Positions 6,759 through 15,292 are shown, counted from the stretch's first letter. The stretch is DNA of 26,384 nucleotides from JALZCH01 sp036387315 (GCA_036387315.1 DASVTY010000068.1:1-26384); one strand, 5' to 3'. Numbers and translations are program-made. Notes: a model not told the origin generated them from the sequence alone.

Positions 6759-8621
6759 ATGAAAAAATTTGTTCTTTTTTTTCTAACTCTTTTTCTTTCT
6801 TTTTCATTCGCGGCTTTTGCTAAACCGCGCCCGATTTCCGAGATTCAAGGCGAAAAACAAACATCGCCGCTCGAAGGCAAAGACGTTGAAGTTCAGGGAA
6901 TCGTAACGGCGCGTGTCCGCAACGGTTTTTATATTCAAACGCCGGACGGGCAGGACGATAAAAACCCGAAAACATCCGAAGCCATTTTAATTTTCACCGG
7001 CAAAGAGCCTTCTTCCGATGCGACAATCGGAAATCTCGTCGAAGTCAGCGGAACCGTCGTTGAGTTTCGCCCGAAATCCGAACCTGTGACGCTGCCGATC
7101 ACCGAAATCAGCATTCCGCGCGGAACGGACGGAATCAAAGTCATCTCAAAAAACAACGAGCTGCCGAAACCCGCCGTTTTAACCGCGATTGATTTAGACC
7201 CACGCGGCAAGCTCGACGACCTCGAACGCTACGAAGCAATGCGCGTAAAAATCACGTCTTTAACCGTGACCGCGCCGACCGGCGGGAGAACCGATGAAAA
7301 AACCGCCGTTTCGCAAACCGACGGAACGTTTTTCGGCGTTTTGACCGGCACGCCGCGCCCTTTCCGGGAACCGGGAATCGAGCCGTTTGAAGCCCTCGCA
7401 TTGAAACCGCCGAAAACGATTGCGATTTTCGACGGCAATCCAGAATTGCTGAGAGTTGATTCGGACGCGCAGCTCGGCGCGTCGGCGATTGACGTTGCGG
7501 CAGGCGCGACAATTAAAAATCTCGTCGGAGTTTTGGATTATCAATATCGCGCGTGGACGCTTTTTCCCGACGCGGCTTCATCGCCCGCGGTTTCGGGAAA
7601 CATTGCGGCAAAAGCGGTTGTGGCTCCGCAAGCCGGCGAATTTACCGTTGCCGCAACCAATCTCGAAAGATTTTTCGACGACACGGACGAGCCTTCGACC
7701 AACGAGCCGATTTTGACCAAAGAAGCGTTTCAAAATCGCTTGAAAAAGACTTCCCTTTTTGTCCGCGATTATTTGAAAACGCCGGACGTTCTGGCTCTGG
7801 TCGAGATGGAAAATCTTTCGACGGCGAGACGTTTGGCGGAAAAAATCAACGCGGACGCGAACGATGCGAAAGTAAAATACGAAGCGTTTATCGAAGACGG
7901 CAACGATATCGGCGGAATTGACAGCGGTTTTCTCGTCAACACGGCGCGCGTTTCGGTCGTCAAAACCGAACAGTTTTACAAAACCGACGAATACAAACGC
8001 CCTTCTGACGATAAAAAAGTTGCGGTTTTCGACCGCCCGCCGTTTCTGGTTCAAGGCACTTTCAAAGACGGGGATAAAAATTTAACTTTTACGGTTGTCG
8101 TTAATCACTTAAAGTCGTTGCGCGGTTATTTTGACGCGGACGGCGACACGCGGGCGAAAAAGAAAGCGCAAGCCGATATGATGGCGCAATGGATTCAAAA
8201 ACGGCAAACCGCCGTCCCGAATGAGCCTTTAATTCTAGTCGGCGATTTCAACGCTTTCCAATTCAATGACGGTGTTGTTGACGTAATCGGCACGCTGATT
8301 GGAAAACCGGCTGCGAAAGAACAGGTGTTGCTGGCTTCGGATGATTTGGTCAATCCCGACTTGACCGATCTGGTCAATCACATTCCGGGCGAGCAGCGTT
8401 ATTCTTACATTTTCGCCGGAAACGCGCAGATTCTCGATCATTTCCTGGTCAACGAAGCGGGCAAAAAACACGCCGCGCGTTTCGGTTTCGCCCGCGTCAA
8501 CGCGGATTTTCCCGAAACCTATCGCAACGACGCCAATCGCCCCGAACGCATTTCAGACCACGACGCCGCAATCGGTTATTTTTCGGTTTCAGAAATCGCT
8601 CAAACAGCCACGCCCAGATAA
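6759..8621 (+). CDS. Secreted endonuclease/exonuclease/phosphatase nuclease (ExeM/NucH-like)
   Basis: The 620-residue product has a clean signal peptide (residues 1-21, cut after AFA). Residues 25-275 contain OB-fold-like beta segments typical of large extracellular nucleases (VEVQGIVTARVRNGFYIQ near 43). Residues 295-608 are an EEP domain carrying TNLERFF (N301), VEMEN (E349), VNHLKS (H450), GDFNAF (D496, N498), ILDHFLV near 558 and SDHDA (D600, H601), so the catalytic set is complete. Such proteins degrade extracellular DNA for phosphate or nutrients or for biofilm release. There is no good Shine-Dalgarno. The gene begins 8 nt after the NucA-type gene and is probably translated by coupling to it. 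The 3' end faces the - strand cluster across a palindrome. Confidence 0.92.
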   Translation: MKKFVLFFLTLFLSFSFAAFAKPRPISEIQGEKQTSPLEGKDVEVQGIVTARVRNGFYIQTPDGQDDKNPKTSEAILIFTGKEPSSDATIGNLVEVSGTVVEFRPKSEPVTLPITEISIPRGTDGIKVISKNNELPKPAVLTAIDLDPRGKLDDLERYEAMRVKITSLTVTAPTGGRTDEKTAVSQTDGTFFGVLTGTPRPFREPGIEPFEALALKPPKTIAIFDGNPELLRVDSDAQLGASAIDVAAGATIKNLVGVLDYQYRAWTLFPDAASSPAVSGNIAAKAVVAPQAGEFTVAATNLERFFDDTDEPSTNEPILTKEAFQNRLKKTSLFVRDYLKTPDVLALVEMENLSTARRLAEKINADANDAKVKYEAFIEDGNDIGGIDSGFLVNTARVSVVKTEQFYKTDEYKRPSDDKKVAVFDRPPFLVQGTFKDGDKNLTFTVVVNHLKSLRGYFDADGDTRAKKKAQADMMAQWIQKRQTAVPNEPLILVGDFNAFQFNDGVVDVIGTLIGKPAAKEQVLLASDDLVNPDLTDLVNHIPGEQRYSYIFAGNAQILDHFLVNEAGKKHAARFGFARVNADFPETYRNDANRPERISDHDAAIGYFSVSEIAQTATPR

Positions 8622-8653
8622 CGCTTTCTAATCGAGATTTGGAAGACGGATTG

Positions 8654-8777
8654 AACCGCAGAGACGCAGAGACGCCCAGTAAATCAAAAGGAGAAAAGAA
8701 AAAAGTTTAAAGGAATTTTCTCCCTCTCCTTCCTTTTCTTCTTTTTTATAACTCGGCGTCTCTGCGTCTCGGCGGTT
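8654..8777. repeat. Inverted repeat of AGAGACGC units at the convergent junction
   Basis: Arms 8654-8676 and 8755-8777 match as reverse complements at 22 of 23 positions. Each contains head-to-tail copies of GCAGAGAC/GCGTCTCT. The inner sequence is also quasi-symmetrical, purine-rich (8686-8705) then pyrimidine-rich (about 8717-8747), so the whole 124-nt segment can fold. It lies between two converging genes (stops at 8621 and 8814), where a bidirectional terminator would serve both. Confidence 0.88.
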
Positions 8778-8813
8778 AAAATTTCTTTTCCCTTCAATCA
8801 AATTAAACCGTTT

Positions 8814-9833
8814 CTAATCGTGATTGATTTGCGCTTTATGTTCGATCACATCCAGAGGATAAAAAGCGGTATTTTTGAAGCTGATTTTGTGAAAACCCGA
8901 TAAAACGTCAATAAAATTAATCACCTTAGCGGGAATGAAAAGCAAAGTTTCCGTTATGCTGCGTTTTTTACCGAAGATAGCAAGCAGCGGCAAAACGACG
9001 AGCGCGGCAAAAATCGCTTTCGGATAAAGAAATTCCGGCAGCAAAAGGCTGAGCGAGAGAAGAAAAAGCCAGCCGAAAAAAACGATTGTGGTTTTCAGCC
9101 GCAGCCAGCAGAAAATCAGACCGTTGCCTTCTTTGAAGGCGTAAGCGATTGTTTTTGTGATTTCTCCCAATCGTTTGGAAACGATGTCGCGTTTGAAAGT
9201 TGTAACGACGCTTTTGAGCGTTCGACAGTGATAACAGCGAGTGTGACACGCCATCGGAATCGGAATCTGGCGCAGTTTCCAGCCTTTTTTTATCATCCGC
9301 AAACCAAGCTCGGCTTCTTCTTCCATTGCCAGATACGGATTAAAAGAACCGACTTCTAAAAGCGCGCGTTTGCGGTAAAAACAGCAAGGTCCGCGAAGCC
9401 ATTTGACGTCTGTCGCCGTTTCGTATCTTTCCTCAGCGTTCGCCAGCAGCTCGCCGTTTTCATCCAGATCGTCCAAATATCCGTTGATTCCGCCGACTTC
9501 CGGGTTTTGCTCGAAATATTCGAGCGCGGCGGGCAAAAAATCTCGATAACAGAGCGTGTCCGCGTCAACAAATAAAATAAAATCGCCTTCGGCGTAATGC
9601 GAGCCAACGAAACGCCCGGCTGAAGGGCAAAGCTGCCAATCGGGTTTGAGCGAGAGAACTCGAACTCCGTAGGATTGAGCGACGGAAACGGTGTTGTCGG
9701 TCGAAGCCGAATCAACAAAAATCATGTCCGCGCCTCCGATTTGTTCGGCGGCAGCTTGTGCGGCGGCGAGACATTTTCCGAGACTGCGTTCTTCGTTGCG
9801 CCCGATGATGACGATTGAAACTTTGTGTTTCAT
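8814..9833 (-). CDS. Glycosyltransferase family 2 with C-terminal membrane segments
   Basis: GT-A fold transferase adding a sugar to the growing lipid-linked glycan on the cytoplasmic face. It opens with VSIVIIGRNEE (5-15), then FVDSASTDNT (39-48), LFVDADT with the metal-binding DAD at 90-92, and a likely catalytic acidic cluster E171-E173 after FNPYLAM. Residues about 247-268 and 272-288, and possibly 294-313, are hydrophobic, so the enzyme is membrane attached. Its length (339) is normal for membrane-anchored GT2 proteins. Its ATG overlaps the stop of the upstream GNAT gene by 4 nt (ATGA), which implies translational coupling. It is the last gene of the - strand unit. Donor and acceptor sugars cannot be read from the sequence. 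Confidence 0.92.
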   Translation of the reverse strand: MKHKVSIVIIGRNEERSLGKCLAAAQAAAEQIGGADMIFVDSASTDNTVSVAQSYGVRVLSLKPDWQLCPSAGRFVGSHYAEGDFILFVDADTLCYRDFLPAALEYFEQNPEVGGINGYLDDLDENGELLANAEERYETATDVKWLRGPCCFYRKRALLEVGSFNPYLAMEEEAELGLRMIKKGWKLRQIPIPMACHTRCYHCRTLKSVVTTFKRDIVSKRLGEITKTIAYAFKEGNGLIFCWLRLKTTIVFFGWLFLLSLSLLLPEFLYPKAIFAALVVLPLLAIFGKKRSITETLLFIPAKVINFIDVLSGFHKISFKNTAFYPLDVIEHKAQINHD

Positions 9834-11038
9834 ACGATTTGCCCGGTTTTTTCAGCTTCCAAATCCGAAAGCTGATAATTTCTTTTCCATTTTCGCCGCC
9901 AATTTTTGACGCTCTCGGAAAAATCGGAAGGCAGCGCCGATTTCGAGAAGTTTTTAAATTTGAACCAGGCGGAATTTAAACTTTCATGCGCCACAGCCGA
10001 CACGGTATTTCGGCTGAATTTGACTGTTACTAATTCGGCTTGTTTGTTTGACCAATCGAATTTATAAGTTTCGTCGCCGCGCAAAAAATCGTAGAGAGAA
10101 TTTCCGCGCTCAATCGCATTTTTGATTGAAAGACCGATTAAAACGAGTCCGACGCTGCGGCTCGACCATTCCAAATCATAACCGGAATTGTAGTAATAAA
10201 AGGCTCGCCCGTCGTCCAAACCGTAAACCGAAGCGCGGCATTCGCCTTCAACCCACAATTCGTCAAATCTGATGAAACCGGCTTGAGCCAGCGCGGGAAC
10301 TAAATCGCGTTGAAAAGAAACCAGACGCGGATGCCCGCTCAATTCGGAGCCGCCGCTTTTCAGCCAACGTTTTTCGTGTAGGCGATAAAATCTTTCAAAC
10401 GCATCGGCGGCTTCAATTGGCGAAGTAACCGAGCGGAATTCAAAACCCGGCATTTTTTCAAGCTGTTTGAGCCTGCGTTTGAAATTGCTCGCGCGTTTGC
10501 TTTGTTTCAGAGTTGTTTCCCAATCGCCGGATAATTCGACTTGCGGACAAACCGCTGTTGTTTGAGCGGCACGGCGCAGCCGAAGTTTTGTTTGAGGCTC
10601 GCTAAAATTTAGTAAAAAGTCGGCGGTCGCAGAATCGTTAGCCAGATTTTCTAGACAAATTAAATCGAAACAGTTTTCTTTTTTTAGAAAATCGAGAATT
10701 GCGGATAAAACTTCGATTTTGTCTTCGGATTTGGCGATTAAATCTAAATAATCCGCGCCGCCCTGCGCCTCGCCGATAAAAGCAAGACGTTTGAGCTTTA
10801 ATCCCAAAACTCTTTTCTCTTGCAAATAGAGCGGCAGCAATCCGACTAACTGATTTTGCCGATAAGCCTTGAGAATGAATAAATCTTTATTGCCGCCGAA
10901 CCATTTGTACCAGGTCGAGAGCCATTCCCACGACAGAAACGGAGAGCTTTCGGCAGCCGCGAAAAGCTGTTTCCATTCATCGCGCAGCGATTCTAAAATA
11001 TTTTCCCCTTCGGCTCTCCGAATCAAAATTTGGTGCAT
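9830..11038 (-). CDS. CelD/FemAB-like GNAT acyltransferase (copy 1)
   Basis: A 402-residue cytoplasmic protein of the CelD/BcsL (Acetyltransf_6) group, with tandem GNAT-like halves as in FemAB proteins. The N-terminal half has the usual FLSWEWLSTWYKWFG block (34-48) and LLPLYLQ (67-73). The second half (about 165-330) has the N-acyltransferase core, including FYRLHEKRW (217-225) and the signature YDFLRGDETYKFDW (316-329). Relatives occur in many exopolysaccharide clusters and are presumed to acylate an amino sugar or another biosynthetic intermediate, but for most of them no substrate has been shown. It overlaps the GT2 gene by 4 nt, so the two probably act on the same residue of the glycan. 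It shares family and layout with the gene at 11863-13065 but is clearly divergent from it. Confidence 0.85.
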   Translation of the reverse strand: MHQILIRRAEGENILESLRDEWKQLFAAAESSPFLSWEWLSTWYKWFGGNKDLFILKAYRQNQLVGLLPLYLQEKRVLGLKLKRLAFIGEAQGGADYLDLIAKSEDKIEVLSAILDFLKKENCFDLICLENLANDSATADFLLNFSEPQTKLRLRRAAQTTAVCPQVELSGDWETTLKQSKRASNFKRRLKQLEKMPGFEFRSVTSPIEAADAFERFYRLHEKRWLKSGGSELSGHPRLVSFQRDLVPALAQAGFIRFDELWVEGECRASVYGLDDGRAFYYYNSGYDLEWSSRSVGLVLIGLSIKNAIERGNSLYDFLRGDETYKFDWSNKQAELVTVKFSRNTVSAVAHESLNSAWFKFKNFSKSALPSDFSESVKNWRRKWKRNYQLSDLEAEKTGQIV

Positions 11039-11071
11039 AAAATTAAACGCTAAATTTTAAAAAGCAATAGG

Positions 11072-11797
11072 CTATAAGCTGTTCTCAGCATTATCGAATC
11101 GAAACCGCACTTCTTCGTATCTCTCGGCAATGTATGTCAGCAGCGCCCAAATGAAAACAATCACGCCGCCCATTTCGAAGCTTTCTTCAATCGTTGTCTG
11201 GATCATATACAGCAAATTTTCTTTCCCGTATATTTCACAGTGCCTGCTTTCGAGAAGCTCGCAGCCGATTGCTCCTCCGACGTAAAGGCTCGCAGCTAAC
11301 AAGAAAGAGAGCTTTGTTTTTTCGGGAAGACTCCACAAAAATTTCAGGAAGAAGAAGGCGAGAAATAAAACGAGCGGAATAACCGGAACAACCCAGGCGA
11401 AATATAAAACGCCGAGATGTTGCTCGCCCAAAACGGCGCGCATCGGTTCGATTAATCGCTCGTGAACGGCGATTACTTCATCGAATGCCATAAACAGAAA
11501 ACCGCCTGAGAGTATTGCCCATTGCTGAACGTAATCGGCATTTTCCTGTCTTTTAAGAATTGTGATGACAGCCAGAAGAAGCGACGCAATCAACAGCAGC
11601 AGCATAGAGAAAAACGCCGGAATGTTAAGCTCCAGGTCAACATAAAAAAGCTTGACCAGTTTGTGAACAAAGAGAGAATTATACCCGGTCAAATTATCGA
11701 GCAATAATGCCGCGCTGCTGTCAAAAATCAGGAAAGCCGCCGCTGCGCTTAAAAGGTAAGTGACAGAATCTGGATTTAACGATATTTTCATTCCCAT
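11072..11797 (-). CDS. Polytopic membrane protein of unknown function
   Basis: I do not recognise this 241-residue protein. It has about six hydrophobic segments (near residues 13-35, 58-81, 93-108, 128-154, 163-179 and 210-225) and ends in a short charged tail. Unusual for a simple membrane spanner, acidic and His residues cluster in or beside the helices: FMAFDEVIAVHERL (102-115, with D106, E107, H112, E113), E180 and E183, and TIEESFEMGG (202-211, with E204, E205, E208). Such patterned residues suggest a metal-binding or catalytic intramembrane site, though this is inference only. It lies between two CelD-like GNAT genes in the same orientation (33 nt and 65 nt spacers), so a role in polysaccharide modification or transport of the modifying group is plausible. 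AAGG precedes the ATG at 11797. Confidence 0.8.
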   Translation of the reverse strand: MGMKISLNPDSVTYLLSAAAAFLIFDSSAALLLDNLTGYNSLFVHKLVKLFYVDLELNIPAFFSMLLLLIASLLLAVITILKRQENADYVQQWAILSGGFLFMAFDEVIAVHERLIEPMRAVLGEQHLGVLYFAWVVPVIPLVLFLAFFFLKFLWSLPEKTKLSFLLAASLYVGGAIGCELLESRHCEIYGKENLLYMIQTTIEESFEMGGVIVFIWALLTYIAERYEEVRFRFDNAENSL

Positions 11798-11862
11798 ATT
11801 GCCTTGAGGTCGCGCAAAGTTGTTATAAAATTTAAGATTGTTCTTATTTTATTTTCTCACGT

Positions 11863-13065
11863 TCAACTCTGCGTGTTTATTGCTTTCTTATATTTACGCA
11901 AACGGCTAATAACGGAAAACTTCCAGTTCCAAAGCAGCGAACCTAAAACTCCCGGCTGAAAAACATAATACGCCGCGTGTTCGCGCTCGCCGGAAGCCCA
12001 GAATTTTTTATAAGCGGCTGCGGGGCTGAGAAAATCAATTTCGGATAAATCTTTTCGGATACAATCGCTCAGGAATTCCCTGAAAAGCAGATTTCCAGGC
12101 GAATAGCGCGAATATTCTTCGTCGTATGAAGTCTTCCAATGGACGGCTTGTTTGGCGTAAATGATGTTCGCGCTCATCGCAATCGTTTTCCCGTTGAGCT
12201 TTAATTGGTAAATAAAAAGCGCGTTTTTTGCGGCGATGGCGCGGGCAAAATCGTGGTGCAGTTTGGAGACTCTTTCGTCGTCGGTCACGGCTGTTCCGCC
12301 GCGACCTTTCCAGCCTTTGGCTTCAAGCTCGAAATACGTCTGCATCAGCTCCGGCGAATAACCGCGCGTGACGACAAATTCAACTTCGCCGAGTTCTTTC
12401 AGACGCCGCAGCCGCCTGTTAAGCTCTTGCCGCTGATGTTTTCTTGAGCCTTTGAAAAAATCTTCGATTAATTTTTCTTTATTATCGCCTTGCGGCAGCT
12501 CGATAAAAGGCGCCGCGTCCATTTGCCAGACGCCGGTTCTGTAATTTTCGCTTTCGGCAAGGGCGAGCAAATCATTGAGCCAGCTATCTTTTTTGACCAG
12601 CCGCATCTCCAAAACCCGCCATTTCGGCTGCCCTTTTATTTCTTTCCAAACGGCTTTGACGATTTCTTTTCGTTCCGATTCGTCTGCGCCGCGAATCAAA
12701 TCAAAACGCTGGGTGTTGAGGTTATAAACGGCTTCGAGGCTTTTCACCGGAACGCCGTGAAGATTTCCGTTTCCTTTCATCAAAGGCAAAACGGCGCGTA
12801 ATTTTCCGGCGCGTCTAACTGTTAAGAGCAGAATTTCTTTCTCAAAATTTTTAACAAAAGCGACGAACCATTCGGGGCGAAAAAACGGTTCGTTGCAAGC
12901 GCCTTCTTCGCACAATTCAATCCATTCATCGAAAATCTTTTCGATTACTTCAACTCCGCCGATTGAAATTTCCGTTTGAAACGTTTCATTCGGAATTTCG
13001 GTTACAGATAGCTTTTCATCTGAGGCGAATTGATTATTTTCAAGCAAAATATCAATCGAAGACAT
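11863..13065 (-). CDS. CelD/FemAB-like GNAT acyltransferase (copy 2)
   Basis: The 400-residue product belongs to the same CelD/BcsL-type group as the gene at 9830-11038. An N-terminal half contains EPFFRPEWFVAF (59-70). The acyltransferase half (about 195-345) contains KHQRQELNRRLRRL (209-222), MSANIIY near 297 and the signature region DFLSPAAAYKKFW (344-356), where the usual Gly of the first copy's motif is replaced. Its substrate is unknown. The ATG at 13065 is preferred to the one at 13095: AAAAGGGGA lies immediately upstream at good spacing, whereas the longer start would overlap the GH10 gene by 19 nt with no ribosome site. It therefore starts 11 nt after the GH10 stop and is in the same operon. 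No signal peptide is present, so it is cytoplasmic. Confidence 0.85.
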   Translation of the reverse strand: MSSIDILLENNQFASDEKLSVTEIPNETFQTEISIGGVEVIEKIFDEWIELCEEGACNEPFFRPEWFVAFVKNFEKEILLLTVRRAGKLRAVLPLMKGNGNLHGVPVKSLEAVYNLNTQRFDLIRGADESERKEIVKAVWKEIKGQPKWRVLEMRLVKKDSWLNDLLALAESENYRTGVWQMDAAPFIELPQGDNKEKLIEDFFKGSRKHQRQELNRRLRRLKELGEVEFVVTRGYSPELMQTYFELEAKGWKGRGGTAVTDDERVSKLHHDFARAIAAKNALFIYQLKLNGKTIAMSANIIYAKQAVHWKTSYDEEYSRYSPGNLLFREFLSDCIRKDLSEIDFLSPAAAYKKFWASGEREHAAYYVFQPGVLGSLLWNWKFSVISRLRKYKKAINTQS

Positions 13066-13076
13066 AAATCCCCTTT

Positions 13077-14438
13077 TCACAGATTCAGAATCCATTCGTT
13101 TTTTTCGTCTTTTTTTAACTCGAATTCGGTTTTAGAAGCGATTTTGCCGTTAATGACGACTTCGACTTCATAACTGCCGTAAAAGCCGCGAAATTTCGCA
13201 GCGTCGTCCGCCGTTAAATTGACTTGTAAATTTGTCCGCCATTCGTCGTTTATCAATCGGTCGAGAGTTTTATAATTCGGTTTCGGATTTCCATTCGCGT
13301 CAATCAAACCGATTCCGGGCAGCCACGCTCTTTCGTCGTCAAGTCCCCACGTAACAATCGCTTCGACTTGCGGATTGCCGAACGAAATCGTGTAAAACTC
13401 ACGGTAAAATTGAGCTTGTTTTTCCGCGTCCCAAATGCCCGATTGATAATTGCCGGAAATTTTGAGCGCAGCCTGGCGGTCGTCGTAGTTAAAGGTTTGC
13501 GCGCTGAATTCGGTGATTTGAATCGGTTTTCCGAGCGCGGCGTAACGATTGAGCTGTTCGGCAACATTCGCCGGCTCGTACCATTCGCCAAGTGCGTGCG
13601 CCTGAATTCCGATAACGTCTAAAGCAGCGTCTTTTTCAATCAGATCTTCGAGCAAAGCAAAATATTTATCGCGGTTAAAATTATGCGCCGCGACCCAGCC
13701 GAAAACGCCGTATTCGTTGAGCATCAAACGCTCCGCAGGCGCGGCTTCGCGCGCCCACGAAAAAGCCGATTCGAGATAATCGCGCCCGATTCTGTTTGCA
13801 AAAATATCCTTTTTCGGCGCGAGCGGCTCGTTGACTATTTCCCAATCTTCAATTGTATTTGCGTGCTTCGCCGCGATTGATTGAATTCGTTTTTTCAGAA
13901 TTGGCAGCAGCTCGTCTTTTTGTGGCGGCAGCCAACGGGGAGTTCCGGCTTGATTCGTTCCCCAAAGAATCGGCGCGGCTGCGATGCGCGCGCCTATTTT
14001 CCGGCTCAAAGCGATTTCGCGCTCAAACCATGACCAGTCTTCTATTCCCCGTTTGTTTTCGATAAAATCCCAATAAGTCCCGACCACCGCATAATTAAAA
14101 AGTCCGGCAAAATGCTTTTCATATCCGGGCAGCTTTTCAGGCGGCAAATCGTCAATTTTTAAATAACAGCCGAATTTAAAATCGTGCGACGACTGTTTTA
14201 TATTCAGTTGAACTTGTTTTGCCGTTTTGCCGTTTGCGTCTAAAATTTTTATCTGCGCCTCGCCTTTGCGAAATTTCTCGATATTCGCTTGCGCCTGCAA
14301 AAGAGCGGTTTCGTTTTTAGACTTATTAATGGCATCTTCCCGGCTCGAATCGTCTTTCGCGGTCGCGGCAAATCGGCAGCTCGCAGAAAGATTTAGAACT
14401 AAAATTAATAAAATTAGAGAAAGCCGATTGGGATTCAT
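13077..14438 (-). CDS. Glycoside hydrolase family 10 (endo-1,4-beta-xylanase-like), secreted
   Basis: A 453-residue retaining endo-glycosidase. Residues 1-20 are a hydrophobic signal with Cys21; the LSAS-C context is a poor lipobox, so it could be a lipoprotein or a soluble periplasmic protein. Residues 52-92 are the short N-terminal beta segment often seen before GH10 domains (EKFRKGEAQIKILDANGK, then HDFKFG). The GH10 barrel follows, with the acid/base Glu in WEIVNEP (E204) and the nucleophile in QITEFSA (E310); WGLDDERAWLPG (364-375) is the family's late substrate-binding loop. The usual LVWH loop reads ILWG (157-160). It sits between a WecG-type glycosyltransferase and a GNAT, so its target may be the cluster's own polymer rather than plant xylan. 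The ribosome site is weak. Confidence 0.9.
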   Translation of the reverse strand: MNPNRLSLILLILVLNLSASCRFAATAKDDSSREDAINKSKNETALLQAQANIEKFRKGEAQIKILDANGKTAKQVQLNIKQSSHDFKFGCYLKIDDLPPEKLPGYEKHFAGLFNYAVVGTYWDFIENKRGIEDWSWFEREIALSRKIGARIAAAPILWGTNQAGTPRWLPPQKDELLPILKKRIQSIAAKHANTIEDWEIVNEPLAPKKDIFANRIGRDYLESAFSWAREAAPAERLMLNEYGVFGWVAAHNFNRDKYFALLEDLIEKDAALDVIGIQAHALGEWYEPANVAEQLNRYAALGKPIQITEFSAQTFNYDDRQAALKISGNYQSGIWDAEKQAQFYREFYTISFGNPQVEAIVTWGLDDERAWLPGIGLIDANGNPKPNYKTLDRLINDEWRTNLQVNLTADDAAKFRGFYGSYEVEVVINGKIASKTEFELKKDEKNEWILNL

Positions 14439-14485
14439 AACAGATGCCGCTTTAAGTGTTGAGTTTCAGCTAAACGCAGGAGAAT

Positions 14486-15292
14486 TTAACCAAAACGCAT
14501 TTGGCTCTGCGGCGGAACCGTATCTTCGAGAGCCATTGTTCTCAATCTCAACAATTGGAGCGCGACGAGCAGCAGATAAAGCGGATTCAGATACATATAA
14601 CGCCGCCACAAACGGCGCGGTTCCTGAACGAAACGGTAAAGCCATTCAAGCCCGTGATCCTGAAACCAAGCCGGAGATTGCGAAACAGTCCCGGCGTGAA
14701 AATCAAAAGCCGCTCCGACCGCCATCAGCGGCAGCGAAATCAATTCCCGGTTTTCAAAAACCCATGTTTCCTGTCGCGGACATCCCAAACCGACCAGAAC
14801 AATCGAAGCGCCGCTTTTGCGAATGGTTTCGGCAATTTCCGCTTGCTCGTCCGCCGTTACCTGCCGAAAACGCGAAGGCTCGCTGCCAGCGATTTTCAGT
14901 GAGGGAAATTTCTTTAGAAGATTGACTTTAAGTTTCTCCAACACCTCTTGACGGCTTCCGTAAAGATAGATACTAAGTCCTTCCTGTGCGGCTTTCTCGC
15001 AAACTTTCAAGGTTAAAGTCGGTCCGTAAACCCGGTCGGGAAGCTCTACTCCGTAAAGCCATTTCATCGCCCAACGCACCGGCTGACCGTCGGGGACGAC
15101 GAGATCAAGCCCGTTTAATCTGTGACGATGCACCGAATCCAGAGCACCGGTCATTACTCCGTGAACCGCGAGCGCGCTGACCGCAAAAGGGCGTTTGCTG
15201 AGGGCGGCAAAGATAATTTTTTCAACTGCGGCTTCGTAATCAACCGCGCTGATGCCGACGCCTAAAATGTTTTGTTTTCCAAAATCGAGCAT
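14486..15292 (-). CDS. WecG/TagA/CpsF family glycosyltransferase
   Basis: A GT26-type enzyme that transfers an N-acetylmannosamine-type sugar (ManNAc in TagA, ManNAcA in WecG) to a lipid-linked acceptor at the cytoplasmic membrane. The 268-residue protein has the family core: a GVGISAVDY opening, AVHGVMT near 42, LVVPDGQPVRWA with the conserved Asp at 68, LPDRVYGPTL, IYLYGSR, VGLGCPRQETW and VGAAFDFHAGTVSQSPAWF, then GLEWLYRFVQEPRRLWRRY and a C-terminal hydrophobic, basic appendage that docks to the membrane. I start at ATG 15292; a TTG two codons earlier is possible. The epimerase and dehydrogenase genes at the left edge could supply its donor. It is separated from the upstream SDR gene by an 87-nt spacer holding a strong hairpin. 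Confidence 0.93.
   Translation of the reverse strand: MLDFGKQNILGVGISAVDYEAAVEKIIFAALSKRPFAVSALAVHGVMTGALDSVHRHRLNGLDLVVPDGQPVRWAMKWLYGVELPDRVYGPTLTLKVCEKAAQEGLSIYLYGSRQEVLEKLKVNLLKKFPSLKIAGSEPSRFRQVTADEQAEIAETIRKSGASIVLVGLGCPRQETWVFENRELISLPLMAVGAAFDFHAGTVSQSPAWFQDHGLEWLYRFVQEPRRLWRRYMYLNPLYLLLVALQLLRLRTMALEDTVPPQSQMRFG

Noticed and set aside
7578..8054. Open - strand frame of 158 codons
   Set aside because: It lies entirely inside the EEP nuclease gene, whose catalytic motifs fix the coding frame.
13066..13095. Longer start for the second GNAT
   Set aside because: It would overlap the GH10 gene by 19 nt without a ribosome site, while AAAAGGGGA serves the ATG at 13065.
14227..14925. Open + strand frame of 232 codons
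   Set aside because: It is antisense to the well-supported GH10 and WecG-type genes, has low-complexity basic composition and no recognisable domain.
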